A model generated the notes under the pieces. That model saw only the letters and a program-made list of their open reading frames with translations. It did not search any database and was not told where the DNA came from. Shown one piece after another: positions 17,953 through 25,986 of a stretch of DNA of 64,000 nucleotides (within the stretch, counting starts at the first letter, position 1; each line of letters begins with the position of its first letter). Source of the stretch: JANXQG01 sp964615095 (GTDB taxonomy: Bacteria > Planctomycetota > Planctomycetia > Pirellulales > Thermoguttaceae); contig CAZTPX010000005.1 in NCBI GenBank assembly GCA_964615095.1, positions 1 to 64,000 of the forward strand, in the 5' to 3' direction. A program made the translations under genes and the position numbers.

Positions 17953-18861
17953 TTAATCCTTCAAAATGGTAAGGATGTACTGTTCCAATTCGCGGTCGCG
18001 GTCGCGGCTGCCGGTGATGCCTTTTTCCAGCCCCCGGCCCGGCCTCGACGACCCGCCCCAGGTCTCCGTGTGCAACAAATCGAGAACCTGCTTGTAGTAC
18101 TGCCGTTCGGCCTTCGAGTCGTGGCGGACACGGGCCTGGCGGGCCTCGCGCAAGAGGCGTTCGTAGGGCAGCAGTTCGCCACGCTCCGGGTGGCCGAAAA
18201 AGTTCTTTGCGATAGCCAACAGGGCCTCTTGTTTGGCCTCCGTGGTAACACCCGTATCGTCACCATTGTTGGAAACCAATACGATAGCAACCGTGAAGGC
18301 CACCGACAAGACCCACGCCAGGATCATCACCAGCGGGGGTATGGACCGCGATTTGCCCTGGCCCTTGTCCTTGCCGTCGCCTTCCTGGAGTTGCAGATGG
18401 GGAAGCTGCCCGTCGGCGGCCAGTTTGAAGGTCGATTGGGCCGTGTCGGCGGTCACCAGCCGGGCGACCTTGCGGGTCTGCGGCGGCGCCGCTGGCGGCG
18501 CAGTGGAGGCACCGTCGACTGTCGGTATAGGGATGGGCGGGGCCGCGGGCACCGGCGCCAACGGCGTTACCGAGGGGAAGTATTGCCGCGGCGCAGGGGC
18601 GGGTGGCGCGACAGGAGGCGTAGCAGGGGGCGCGACGATGTGTGGCGACGCGATAGGCGGAGTGGCCACCGGAGCTTCGGTCAACGTCAACGTGCCGACG
18701 GCCGGCGCGACGACCGCATCGCTGAGCGCGGGATCAACGGGAGCGTCTTTCGATACCCAAAACCGCCCCTGGCAGCGCGGACAGCTCGCGTAACTGCCGG
18801 CCAGCTTGTTGGGCACCGACAGGGGCTGTTTGCAACGGGGACATTGGGTGCGGACGGCCAT
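17953..18861 (-). CDS. Zinc-ribbon single-pass membrane protein
   Basis: A 302-residue protein. The first 40 residues form a zinc ribbon (CPRCKQPL, then CPRCQGRFWV, four Cys). About 100 residues of Pro/Ala/Val linker follow, then one membrane span (LVMILAWVLSVAFTVAIVLV, about 220-240) and a charged helical C-terminal domain. This layout recurs in planctomycete proteins found beside kinases and secretion genes; the function is unknown. The start at 18861 is 1 base after the TadC stop codon, and the kinase-caspase gene follows after 9 bases, so all three are probably co-translated. Confidence 0.7.
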   Translation of the reverse strand: MAVRTQCPRCKQPLSVPNKLAGSYASCPRCQGRFWVSKDAPVDPALSDAVVAPAVGTLTLTEAPVATPPIASPHIVAPPATPPVAPPAPAPRQYFPSVTPLAPVPAAPPIPIPTVDGASTAPPAAPPQTRKVARLVTADTAQSTFKLAADGQLPHLQLQEGDGKDKGQGKSRSIPPLVMILAWVLSVAFTVAIVLVSNNGDDTGVTTEAKQEALLAIAKNFFGHPERGELLPYERLLREARQARVRHDSKAERQYYKQVLDLLHTETWGGSSRPGRGLEKGITGSRDRDRELEQYILTILKD

Positions 18862-18862
18862 C

Positions 18863-19870
18863 TTACAACGAGACACCAAATTTCATGAAATTCAACAAGA
18901 ACGGACCAAGGATGATCAGCACCGTGGAAGCCATCACCAGCACGGCCGGCAAGAGCATGTTCACGCCGGCCTCGCCGGCGATCGTCTCGGCGCGTTGCGA
19001 ACGCTTCACCCGCAGCACGTCCGACTGGCTGCGGAAGATGCGGGCCAGCGGCGTGCCCAGGTGTTCGCCCTGAATGATCGTGCCGATGATGCTGGTGATT
19101 TCGTCGTCGGCCAGGCGGTCGCGCATGGCTTGGAAGGCCTCCATGCGGGTCTTGCCCAGATTCATGTCGGCCAGCACGCGGCCGAACTCTTCCGACACGG
19201 GCTGGCCGCGAAATTCATCGACCGCCTGGTTCAGGGCGTTCAAGAACGTCGCCCCCGCCTCCATCAAGAGCGTCAGCAGGTCCAGCAGGTAAGGCATGCG
19301 CCGCTTGATTTGCCGCAAACGAAACGCGGAACGGGCCGCCAGGCGGTAGCGGAGGAACCAGGCCGTGAGAACGACGCCCAGCGGGGCAAGCAGCATGCCG
19401 TCGGGGCCGAAGATCCACACGAAAACGTAGATCCATACCGGCGCGGAACAAAGGCCCAGGACTTCCAGCCGTGCCAGATACTCTTCCGGCAGCCAGAATC
19501 GCGGCAGCCCCGAGGCCTGCACTTGGCGTTGGATCTCGCCCAAGCCGTCGCGGAAGACGACGCGGTTGATGCGGGCCAACGCGGAAAACACCGGATACAA
19601 CAGGCGATAGAAGGGATCGATGCGGCGGAGCTCGTTCATGCGGCTGACATCGTAGCGCCATTCGCTGCCCTGTTCCAGATCGTCGCTCTCCAAGACACGG
19701 AAAATCCACCACGCCAGCACGGCCAGCGCCGCGCCCACCAGCGCGCTGGCGAACACTTCCAGGCCGATCCCTGCCGGCAATACGGCCAGGGGCAGGAGAG
19801 CGCCCAGACAGCAATCACCCCCACCGACCCCGTGAGACCGTTGAAAAGGTCTTGTGGCAGCACAGCGCAT
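18863..19870 (-). CDS. tadC: TadC-like inner-membrane platform protein (start uncertain)
   Basis: Type II secretion F (T2SSF) family protein that, with TadB, forms the membrane platform of Tad pili. The conserved core is RRMPYLLDLLTLLMEAGATFLNAL, FGRVLADMNLGKTRMEAFQAM and IIGTIIQGEHLGTPLARIFR, with C-terminal spans ending in IILGPFLLNFM. The N-terminus is unclear. The ATG at 19870 abuts an AGTACT repeat and lacks a ribosome site, while another frame (from about 19863) encodes MLPQDLFNGLTGSVGVIAVW, a more natural start that would need a frameshift near 19800. The body of the gene is secure. Confidence 0.8.
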   Translation of the reverse strand: MRCAATRPFQRSHGVGGGDCCLGALLPLAVLPAGIGLEVFASALVGAALAVLAWWIFRVLESDDLEQGSEWRYDVSRMNELRRIDPFYRLLYPVFSALARINRVVFRDGLGEIQRQVQASGLPRFWLPEEYLARLEVLGLCSAPVWIYVFVWIFGPDGMLLAPLGVVLTAWFLRYRLAARSAFRLRQIKRRMPYLLDLLTLLMEAGATFLNALNQAVDEFRGQPVSEEFGRVLADMNLGKTRMEAFQAMRDRLADDEITSIIGTIIQGEHLGTPLARIFRSQSDVLRVKRSQRAETIAGEAGVNMLLPAVLVMASTVLIILGPFLLNFMKFGVSL

Positions 19871-19897
19871 AGTACTCAGTACTGAGTACTCAGTACT
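19871..19897. repeat. AGTACT microsatellite-like palindromic repeat
   Basis: Four AGTACT hexamers that share single C or G joints; 19871-19890 is a perfect 20-base palindrome. It lies just upstream of the tadC ATG, between tadB and tadC. Confidence 0.8.
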
Positions 19898-19931
19898 ACA
19901 TCTTGTATCCGCGTCCATCACCCACCCCTAC

Positions 19932-20786
19932 TCAAATATCCGGACTCAAAATCCAGCGTGCCCAGAAATACGCCACCACGTCCAAGACCACGGCCGTGGC
20001 CACGATCAGGTGCCCCATCGGCTCGTGGAACAATCGCATCGTACTCTCAGGATCGACAAAGTAGTAGACCACGAGGATCAGCACGGGAGCAATCGACATG
20101 TAGACGGCCGACTTGCGGGCCTGGGCCGTCTCGGACTGCACCTTGCGTTCCAGCCGCTGCATCTCCAGCACCGCCTGGGCAATCCGCTCGACGATCTCGT
20201 TCAGGCGGCCGCCGCTCTGGTGGCTGGCCATCATGGCCGCGGCAAACAAGGCAAAATTCTCGCTCCGCAGGCGAGCGCGGGCCTCCTGCAGCGTCTGCTC
20301 CAATGGCTTGCCCATGTTGTACTCGCCCACGATCTGGCGAAATTCGAAATTGATCGGACTAGGGCACTGCGCCGCCAGCACGTCCATCGACTGCGCCAGC
20401 GACAGCCCTGCGCGGACGGCGTTGGCCAACATGACCATGGCGTCGGCCAGTTGATCTTCGATCTTCTGCCGTCTCCGCTGCGCCATCCGCCGCAGCAGGT
20501 ACCACGGCCCGCAGAGCAGGAACACCGAGAGCAAGATGGCAAAGACCGGACTTTCCAGCACGAGCCAGAAGAGCAGGAAATTCGCCGCCGTGACGCCTAG
20601 CCAGGTCAACACGTAGCGGTGCAAATTGGCCGTGCTCACGCGCAGACGGCGGAGCTTGTCCGCCAGATCGCGCTCCACGAACCCCAGCCAATGCGCGAAA
20701 TCCACCTGCGCCGACCAGGCCAGCGTGCCCACCGCCGCTCCCATCAGCAGGCAGCCGAGCATACAGAGAAGCGGGTTACTTTGCAT
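19932..20786 (-). CDS. tadB: TadB-like inner-membrane platform protein
   Basis: A 284-residue T2SSF-family membrane protein, partner of TadC at the base of the Tad/Flp pilus. Membrane spans lie near residues 8-25, 60-95 (FLLFWLVLESPVFAILLSVFLLCGPWYLL), 235-255 and 262-282. The conserved cytoplasmic F-domain reads QLADAMVMLANAVRAGLSLAQSM, GEYNMGKPLEQTLQEA and SGGRLNEIVERIA. Its start overlaps the upstream FHA-ATPase gene by 11 bases, so it is translationally coupled. Confidence 0.9.
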   Translation of the reverse strand: MQSNPLLCMLGCLLMGAAVGTLAWSAQVDFAHWLGFVERDLADKLRRLRVSTANLHRYVLTWLGVTAANFLLFWLVLESPVFAILLSVFLLCGPWYLLRRMAQRRRQKIEDQLADAMVMLANAVRAGLSLAQSMDVLAAQCPSPINFEFRQIVGEYNMGKPLEQTLQEARARLRSENFALFAAAMMASHQSGGRLNEIVERIAQAVLEMQRLERKVQSETAQARKSAVYMSIAPVLILVVYYFVDPESTMRLFHEPMGHLIVATAVVLDVVAYFWARWILSPDI

Positions 20787-22698
20787 GCTCTTGCCCGTCC
20801 CGGCCGTAAAGGAATTCGACGTCCAACAGGTCCTTCTCCACCAGCGAGTCGATGAACGACGGCATGTAGCCCGTCGGCCGCAGGGAGACCCCGTTGCGAT
20901 AGTTGAAGATGTCCAGGATCACGATCTGCTTCTCTTCCGGATCGTAGCGCACGACCTCGGAGATCTGCGTCACCGCGCGGGCGCCGTCCGGCAGGCGGCT
21001 GATGTGTACGATCAGGTCGATGGCCGACGCGATCTGGCGGTGAATGGAGGCCATCGGCAGATCGGCGGCCATGAGCACGAGCACCTCCAGACGCTCGATC
21101 ACCTCGCGGGCACTGTTGGCGTGTACCGAGGTCATGGAGCCGTCGTGGCCGGTGTTCATGGCCTGGATCATGTCCAGGGCCTCGCCGCTGCGGCACTCGC
21201 CCACGATCACGCGGTCCGGCCGCATGCGCAGGGCGTTCTTCACCAGGTCGCGGATCGTGTACTCGCCCGCTCCCTCGATGTTGGCCGGCTTCGTCTCCAG
21301 CGTGACCACGTGCTCCTGGTGCAAACGCAGTTCGGAGGTGTCTTCGATGGTGACGATGCGTTCCTTGAAAGGAATGAAGCCGCTGAGCACGTTGAGCATC
21401 GTCGTCTTGCCGCTGCCCGTGCCGCCGCTGACGAGAATGCTGCGGCGGGCCACCACGCAGGCCCGCAGGAACGTCGCCGCACTGCGGCTGATGCTGCCCA
21501 TTTCCATCAGGTCGTCCATCGTCAGGCGTTGCGCGGGGAACTTCCGCACCGTCAGGCATGGCCCCTTGATGGCCAGCGGCGGGATGATGGCGTTCACGCG
21601 CGAGCCGTCGGGCAAGCGGGCATCGACCAGCGGCTGGCTCTTGTCGATCCGCCGGCCCACCTGGGCCACAATCCGCTCGATGATCGCCTCGGTCACCTTG
21701 TCAGAAATGAAGCGGCGACCGCTGCGCTCAATGATGCCGTCGCGCTCGACGTAGATCTGGCTGCTGCTGACGACCATGATCTCCGTGACCGTCGGCGCGC
21801 GGAGCAGGTCCTGCAGCGGCCCGAAACCGAAGATGATGTCCTTCAAGTCCTTCTTCAGCGTCCGCAGGATCATGTACTTCCGCAACTCGTGGTGCAGGTG
21901 CGGACGAACAAGGTGGAAGACGTCGTTGAATCCGCTCTCCACGCGGTGGACCTGCTGGCTGACGTCGCGGCACTGGGCCAGGTTCAGCCGCTCGCGGAGG
22001 AACTTCAGCAGCCCGTGCAACTCGGCCTCGCGCTCCGGCACGAGCGTGGCCGGCAGATCGAACTCGTTGGAGGTCAATACCGCCAGGTCGAAGATGTCGT
22101 CGGTCCCTGTCTCCATGATAATCTGGTTGACCAGGTGGTCGCGGAGCGTCAGACCGGTGATCTCCTCGACCAGCGGCTCGTTCTCGGGGCCAAAGACGTT
22201 CAGCTCGCGGCAGACGTCCTCAATGTTATTCTCCAGGAGGAGAATGCTCTGCGGGTCGCTGCCGTGGCTGGTTTCGAACTGGTACAGATCGAGCCGCTCC
22301 AACAGTTTCTGGTGGATCTTCAGTTCCAGGTCGGCCATAATCGACCGCAGGTGGGCCTCCAACTCGCCGCGACTCACGGTGGCGGACTTCTCGGCCTCGA
22401 ACGTCAGCGTGTAGGGCCAGATGCGGACCTTGATGCCCGGCTCGAACATGCCCGTCTGCCCGCCCAGCACTTCCTCCTCGCCCACAACGCAGCTATTCAG
22501 GCCGACATTCTCCAGCACGAGTTTGCCGTGCCCCGGAGTACCGGGTGCCCCGACCCGCACCACGGCATGCTGCCGCGAGACCAGCGGGCTTTGCAGGCAA
22601 ACCGTGTTGGACGCGTCGCGCCCGATCGTGATCTGGCTGCCCGAGACCTCGACCAGGTTGCGGCGGCTCTCATTGATCTTGTTGAACCATATCTTCAT
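20776..22698 (-). CDS. cpaF: FHA-domain CpaF/TadA secretion ATPase
   Basis: A 640-residue hexameric secretion ATPase with an added sensor. Residues 5-105 are an FHA domain with the phosphothreonine-binding residues in place (GR at 26-27, SRQH at 41-44). Residues 110-290 are a largely helical linker. Residues 290-620 are the CpaF/TadA motor: Walker A GGTGSGKT (425-432), Asp box IEDTSELRL, Walker B-like PDRVIVGECR and the His box MTSVHANS. FHA domains bind phosphothreonine, so assembly could respond to a Ser/Thr kinase such as the one at the end of this gene block; this is inferred. It overlaps cpaB by 4 bases and tadB by 11. A second, plain CpaF lies at 29877-31001. Confidence 0.92.
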   Translation of the reverse strand: MKIWFNKINESRRNLVEVSGSQITIGRDASNTVCLQSPLVSRQHAVVRVGAPGTPGHGKLVLENVGLNSCVVGEEEVLGGQTGMFEPGIKVRIWPYTLTFEAEKSATVSRGELEAHLRSIMADLELKIHQKLLERLDLYQFETSHGSDPQSILLLENNIEDVCRELNVFGPENEPLVEEITGLTLRDHLVNQIIMETGTDDIFDLAVLTSNEFDLPATLVPEREAELHGLLKFLRERLNLAQCRDVSQQVHRVESGFNDVFHLVRPHLHHELRKYMILRTLKKDLKDIIFGFGPLQDLLRAPTVTEIMVVSSSQIYVERDGIIERSGRRFISDKVTEAIIERIVAQVGRRIDKSQPLVDARLPDGSRVNAIIPPLAIKGPCLTVRKFPAQRLTMDDLMEMGSISRSAATFLRACVVARRSILVSGGTGSGKTTMLNVLSGFIPFKERIVTIEDTSELRLHQEHVVTLETKPANIEGAGEYTIRDLVKNALRMRPDRVIVGECRSGEALDMIQAMNTGHDGSMTSVHANSAREVIERLEVLVLMAADLPMASIHRQIASAIDLIVHISRLPDGARAVTQISEVVRYDPEEKQIVILDIFNYRNGVSLRPTGYMPSFIDSLVEKDLLDVEFLYGRDGQEHAK

Positions 22699-23507
22699 TC
22701 TTTGCCGAGCAGTTGAATGTCATAGCAGTTGGGACCAAGACGGTGAATGGCGGTGGCAAGTTTGTCAAACCGCTCTTCCTCGCCGGGAACGTTCTTGCTG
22801 ATGCGGAGCAGCAGTAAGTTCTGCGCAACCGGCGCAATCTTCGCGGCCTTCTGGGCTTCCAGCGTGCCCAAACGGTTGCCGATCGAGACGATGACGAAGG
22901 GGCCGATGATCTCGCTGGACTCCAAGGGTTGCGGCGCGGCTTCCGGTTCCTCGGGCTTGGGCTGCAATTCGGCGGTTCCGGAGGCCGCGGCCCCCGTGGC
23001 CGCAGCGGCCGGTGCGGCAACCGGCCTGACAGGCGCACGCGTCGGACCGGGAGGGGTCAACGTCATGACCCTGAACGCGACCCGATCGCCCGGGTTCAAG
23101 TGCGATGCGTCGAAATTCTTGGGCACGGCGATGAATTGGCCCCGTTCCCCTTTGCCCAATTCCAGATCCTTGGGCGGTTCGCGGTAATCGCCGCGCAGCA
23201 ACAGAAGGCCGCCTTCAGTATTGCTGCTGTCCAGCGTTCGCCACACGGGCCGGTCCTGGATGCCCACTTTCTCATCCCAAAGGCAGGCGTAATCCTTGAG
23301 GTTCCCCACGTGGTTCGCCGGAATCTCGACCTTCACCAGCTTGTCTTCGCTCAGTTTATCGCCGCGGCCGAGAGGCGGGCCCTTCTTGATGCCGATGAAG
23401 GCCACCATGTCTTTCTTCTGGGCTTCGGTGTTGAGATAGTAAAAGTTTACCAGTGCGCCGACTATTCCCAAGCCGGCGGCAACGATCAGCCCGTTAATGC
23501 CTTTCAT
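22695..23507 (-). CDS. cpaB: CpaB-like Flp pilus assembly protein (SAF domain)
   Basis: A 270-residue protein. One N-terminal membrane anchor (GLIVAAGLGIVGALVNFYYL) is followed by a SAF-like domain (residues 35-75 and 125-150, including DKLSEDKLVKVEIPANHVG and FDASHLNPGDRVAFRVM), a Pro/Ala-rich linker and a C-terminal RcpC-like region. CpaB/RcpC proteins act in the periplasm during Tad pilus assembly. Both ends overlap the neighbouring genes by 4 bases, so it is co-translated with the hypothetical protein upstream and the FHA-ATPase downstream. Confidence 0.78.
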   Translation of the reverse strand: MKGINGLIVAAGLGIVGALVNFYYLNTEAQKKDMVAFIGIKKGPPLGRGDKLSEDKLVKVEIPANHVGNLKDYACLWDEKVGIQDRPVWRTLDSSNTEGGLLLLRGDYREPPKDLELGKGERGQFIAVPKNFDASHLNPGDRVAFRVMTLTPPGPTRAPVRPVAAPAAAATGAAASGTAELQPKPEEPEAAPQPLESSEIIGPFVIVSIGNRLGTLEAQKAAKIAPVAQNLLLLRISKNVPGEEERFDKLATAIHRLGPNCYDIQLLGKE

Positions 23508-24430
23508 GGTCTTCCTCTCTCTAATTCACTCTCCATCAGCACGCCGATCCACCGCCCCGGCGAATCCATCCCCAAGCGGAGATCGACCGCCAAGGCCGGC
23601 TCGGGCGCGCGCCGCTCGAAACGCACGTGCCAGCCCGCGGCAATCGGCTGCCAACCGGCGGCAGCCACCCAACCGTGCTCGGCGAACCATTGATCGTAGA
23701 ACTCGCGGACCGCGTTGCCCTCGTCGGCGGAAAAGGCCGTAATCGCGTCGCCCGCCCCCGCACGGATGGAAACCAAGCGGTGGCCGCCCGGCGGGAGGGG
23801 GATTTCGGCATGCGGCTGCCCCGGATTCTGTGTCGTGCCACCAGCTTGAAACAAGTATAAGGTCCAGGCCTCTGGAGCAACAGGGATCGCCAACCCCCAG
23901 ATTACCACACGATACACGGTTTCATCAAGGCTTGTCCGTTCCTCAGGAGCGGGATTATTACCCGTATCGTGCCCGCTACGTGCCACGGCCCGCGTACCGA
24001 TCACGATGGGATGGTCTTGGCCCCATTCATAAAGCCGCCATTGCCCCTGTTGTTCCGCCACGGGACGTTGGCCGCCGAGGCGCTGGAGCAGTTCCCGTTC
24101 GGCCGCATCGGGCGATTCGCCGCGCGGCACAGCATTCCCAATCACGGTCCGGCACTCGCTCTGCAACGCGGCTGCAAGCTGACCGCGCGGACCCGAGAAC
24201 TCGTGCCGCCGGATCGACCACGCCTGGTCCCCAAAGGCCATTGTCTGCCCAGCCGGTTTACCCCCCAACGCGGCAGACGGCACGACGGGCGGTTTTGTCC
24301 CTCCGTCGTACCACCAGTGCGTTACGGCACGGCCGAATCCCAGCGCCACGACCACGAGCATGAGCGTCAACAAGCTGTTGGTGGTCCATGTCGAGATTCG
24401 TTGCGCTAGTTGGCCCAGGCTCTTGCCCAT
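23504..24430 (-). CDS. Tad-cluster membrane-anchored protein of unknown function
   Basis: A 308-residue protein not assigned to a known family. It has one N-terminal membrane span (LLTLMLVVVALGFGRAV, about residues 20-37) and a large, probably periplasmic domain with many Trp, Gly and His residues (EFYDQWFAEHGWVAAAGWQPIAAGW). Position is informative: it starts 11 bases after a TadE-like gene and overlaps cpaB by 4 bases, so it is probably a lineage-specific assembly component of the pilus. Confidence 0.6.
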   Translation of the reverse strand: MGKSLGQLAQRISTWTTNSLLTLMLVVVALGFGRAVTHWWYDGGTKPPVVPSAALGGKPAGQTMAFGDQAWSIRRHEFSGPRGQLAAALQSECRTVIGNAVPRGESPDAAERELLQRLGGQRPVAEQQGQWRLYEWGQDHPIVIGTRAVARSGHDTGNNPAPEERTSLDETVYRVVIWGLAIPVAPEAWTLYLFQAGGTTQNPGQPHAEIPLPPGGHRLVSIRAGAGDAITAFSADEGNAVREFYDQWFAEHGWVAAAGWQPIAAGWHVRFERRAPEPALAVDLRLGMDSPGRWIGVLMESELERGRP

Positions 24431-24441
24431 GAAACTGACCG

Positions 24442-25809
24442 CTACGGAAGCGTTTCCAGGAACTGCGTCAACTCCTGGATCTTGGACTGCAATTGCGGAA
24501 TCTGCGACTGGGCAAATGCCTTCAACGGCCCCGGAACCGGCGGCTTCTGCTGTTTGACAATCGCCTGGAAAGCCTGCATGGCCCCCTCATACAATCCCAG
24601 GAACGAGCTCGCCATGACGCTTGCCACACTGGGAATGTGCTTGGCACTGTTGCCTTGAATCCGATCGATGAGGTTGTTCACGCTCTGCTGAGTCAGGCCG
24701 CGATCGGTCGAACACAGTTGCTGGAACTGCGGCTCAAAATCCGGCGCGCCACCACCCACAAAGCCAAAGGAACTAAAACCGAAACCGCCCCCGGACGTCG
24801 AACCGTAGGAACCGGAACCGCCGGAACCATAGCCGCCGCCGGAACTGGAAACCGACTGATAGTTGTAACTGTAAGTGTCGTCGTAGTAATATCCGTCGCC
24901 CGAAACATAGGAATCCGAACCGCCGCCTGAATCGGAGGGCGAGCCGTAGTAATTAGAGGCGCCGCCCGAATCCGCGGTCGAGCCGTAGTAATCGGGTGTC
25001 GTGGACGAGCCGGAAGAATCGCCCCCGCTGCTCCCACTCGAGTACGATCCGGAGGAAAGAAAACCGCCGCCCGACAGGGAGAATGAGCCCGAGGAACCGC
25101 CGGAGCCGCCAAGACCGCCACCTCCGCCGCCAGCCCTGTTGGAGTAATAACTCCTAATGCCGCCACCGAAAAACCAACTGTAGTAGATGAAATCGGGGTC
25201 GCTATCCAGCGGAGCGAGTTGCGGTCGGAACGGCGCACTCTCGACCGCCATGACAGCCTGCGTGTAAGCATTCACCAGCGACCGGGACGCTGCGGCTAGC
25301 GGGTAATAAATCACCGGAATGCGCCGCAGCCAGTTGTTTCCCATCCCCATTTTCGGCGTCTGATACTGCCACTTGTCGTCGATCAGCCACGTCTGGGCGT
25401 CGAGCGGATACTCGCCCATCTTAGGCAAGTAGGCGTAGCGCCGCTTCATTTCCGCCAGGCCTTCGCGCAGGCCGCGGGTGGGGTCTAAAAGCTCCGAATT
25501 GACGGTTGCCCCCTGCAACGGACCGCGGGCCACCGGCAGATCGACGCGACTATCGTCCATGGCCGCCACATTCCCCTGGTCGGAAGCTTCCATCGTGGCC
25601 GTGGCGGGCCAGTAACTCGGCCTCGTGGGACCGCTCCGCGGCCAACGGCTTTCCCAAACCGCCAGGCGGGCCACGCCGTTCTCGCGGACCTTCCAAGCCG
25701 AGATGACGCCGGCATTGTAAATCAATGCCATGATGAACAGCAAGATCGGCAGCGCCAGGACCAGTTCCAACATGGCGAGACCGCGACGAGGCTGGGACTT
25801 ACTTCTCAT
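24442..25809 (-). CDS. TadE-like protein with a Gly/Ser/Tyr-rich central segment
   Basis: A 455-residue protein with a TadE-type N-terminus: RRGLAMLELVLALPILLFIMALIYNAG has the prepilin-like Gly, Glu+5-type helix and membrane span. The middle, about residues 215-350, is low-complexity Gly/Ser/Tyr with repeated YYGS, SGGG and SYNY units. The C-terminus is helical (QQSVNNLIDRIQGNSAK). TadE/TadF pseudopilins act in Tad machines; the disordered segment could be an adhesive or spacer region. The gene starts at 25809 behind a long AT-rich palindrome, possibly marking a sub-operon boundary. Confidence 0.7.
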   Translation of the reverse strand: MRSKSQPRRGLAMLELVLALPILLFIMALIYNAGVISAWKVRENGVARLAVWESRWPRSGPTRPSYWPATATMEASDQGNVAAMDDSRVDLPVARGPLQGATVNSELLDPTRGLREGLAEMKRRYAYLPKMGEYPLDAQTWLIDDKWQYQTPKMGMGNNWLRRIPVIYYPLAAASRSLVNAYTQAVMAVESAPFRPQLAPLDSDPDFIYYSWFFGGGIRSYYSNRAGGGGGGLGGSGGSSGSFSLSGGGFLSSGSYSSGSSGGDSSGSSTTPDYYGSTADSGGASNYYGSPSDSGGGSDSYVSGDGYYYDDTYSYNYQSVSSSGGGYGSGGSGSYGSTSGGGFGFSSFGFVGGGAPDFEPQFQQLCSTDRGLTQQSVNNLIDRIQGNSAKHIPSVASVMASSFLGLYEGAMQAFQAIVKQQKPPVPGPLKAFAQSQIPQLQSKIQELTQFLETLP

Positions 25810-25832
25810 GGCAACTCCAAAAACAAAAAACT

Positions 25833-25977
25833 CGAAATACGAATATCGAAATCCGAAACAAATTCAAATCCTAAAAAGCATAAATGACCAAAACATGAGT
25901 CTTCCGCTGGCACCTACGTTTTGAACCTTTGCATTTCTTCTTTTGGATTTGTTTCGTATTTCGATATTCGTATTTCG
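25833..25977. repeat. AT-rich inverted repeat with about 30-bp arms
   Basis: CGAAATACGAATATCG at 25833-25848 and onward to 25862 pairs with the sequence ending CGATATTCGTATTTCG at 25977 (arm 25947-25977). One mismatch in about 31 bases; loop about 84 bases. Its base composition is far more AT-rich than its neighbours, as expected of a mobile palindrome. It lies between two Tad genes. Confidence 0.85.
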
Positions 25978-25986
25978 TGCTTCTTC

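Noticed and set aside
19871..19897. AGTACT units as a CRISPR or regulator array
   Set aside because: Units touch each other without spacers; this is a simple palindromic microsatellite.
20626..22716. A 696-residue open frame on the plus strand opposite the FHA-ATPase gene
   Set aside because: It is the antisense shadow of a GC-rich gene: His/Arg/Gln-rich without domains, while the minus strand shows clear FHA and Walker motifs.
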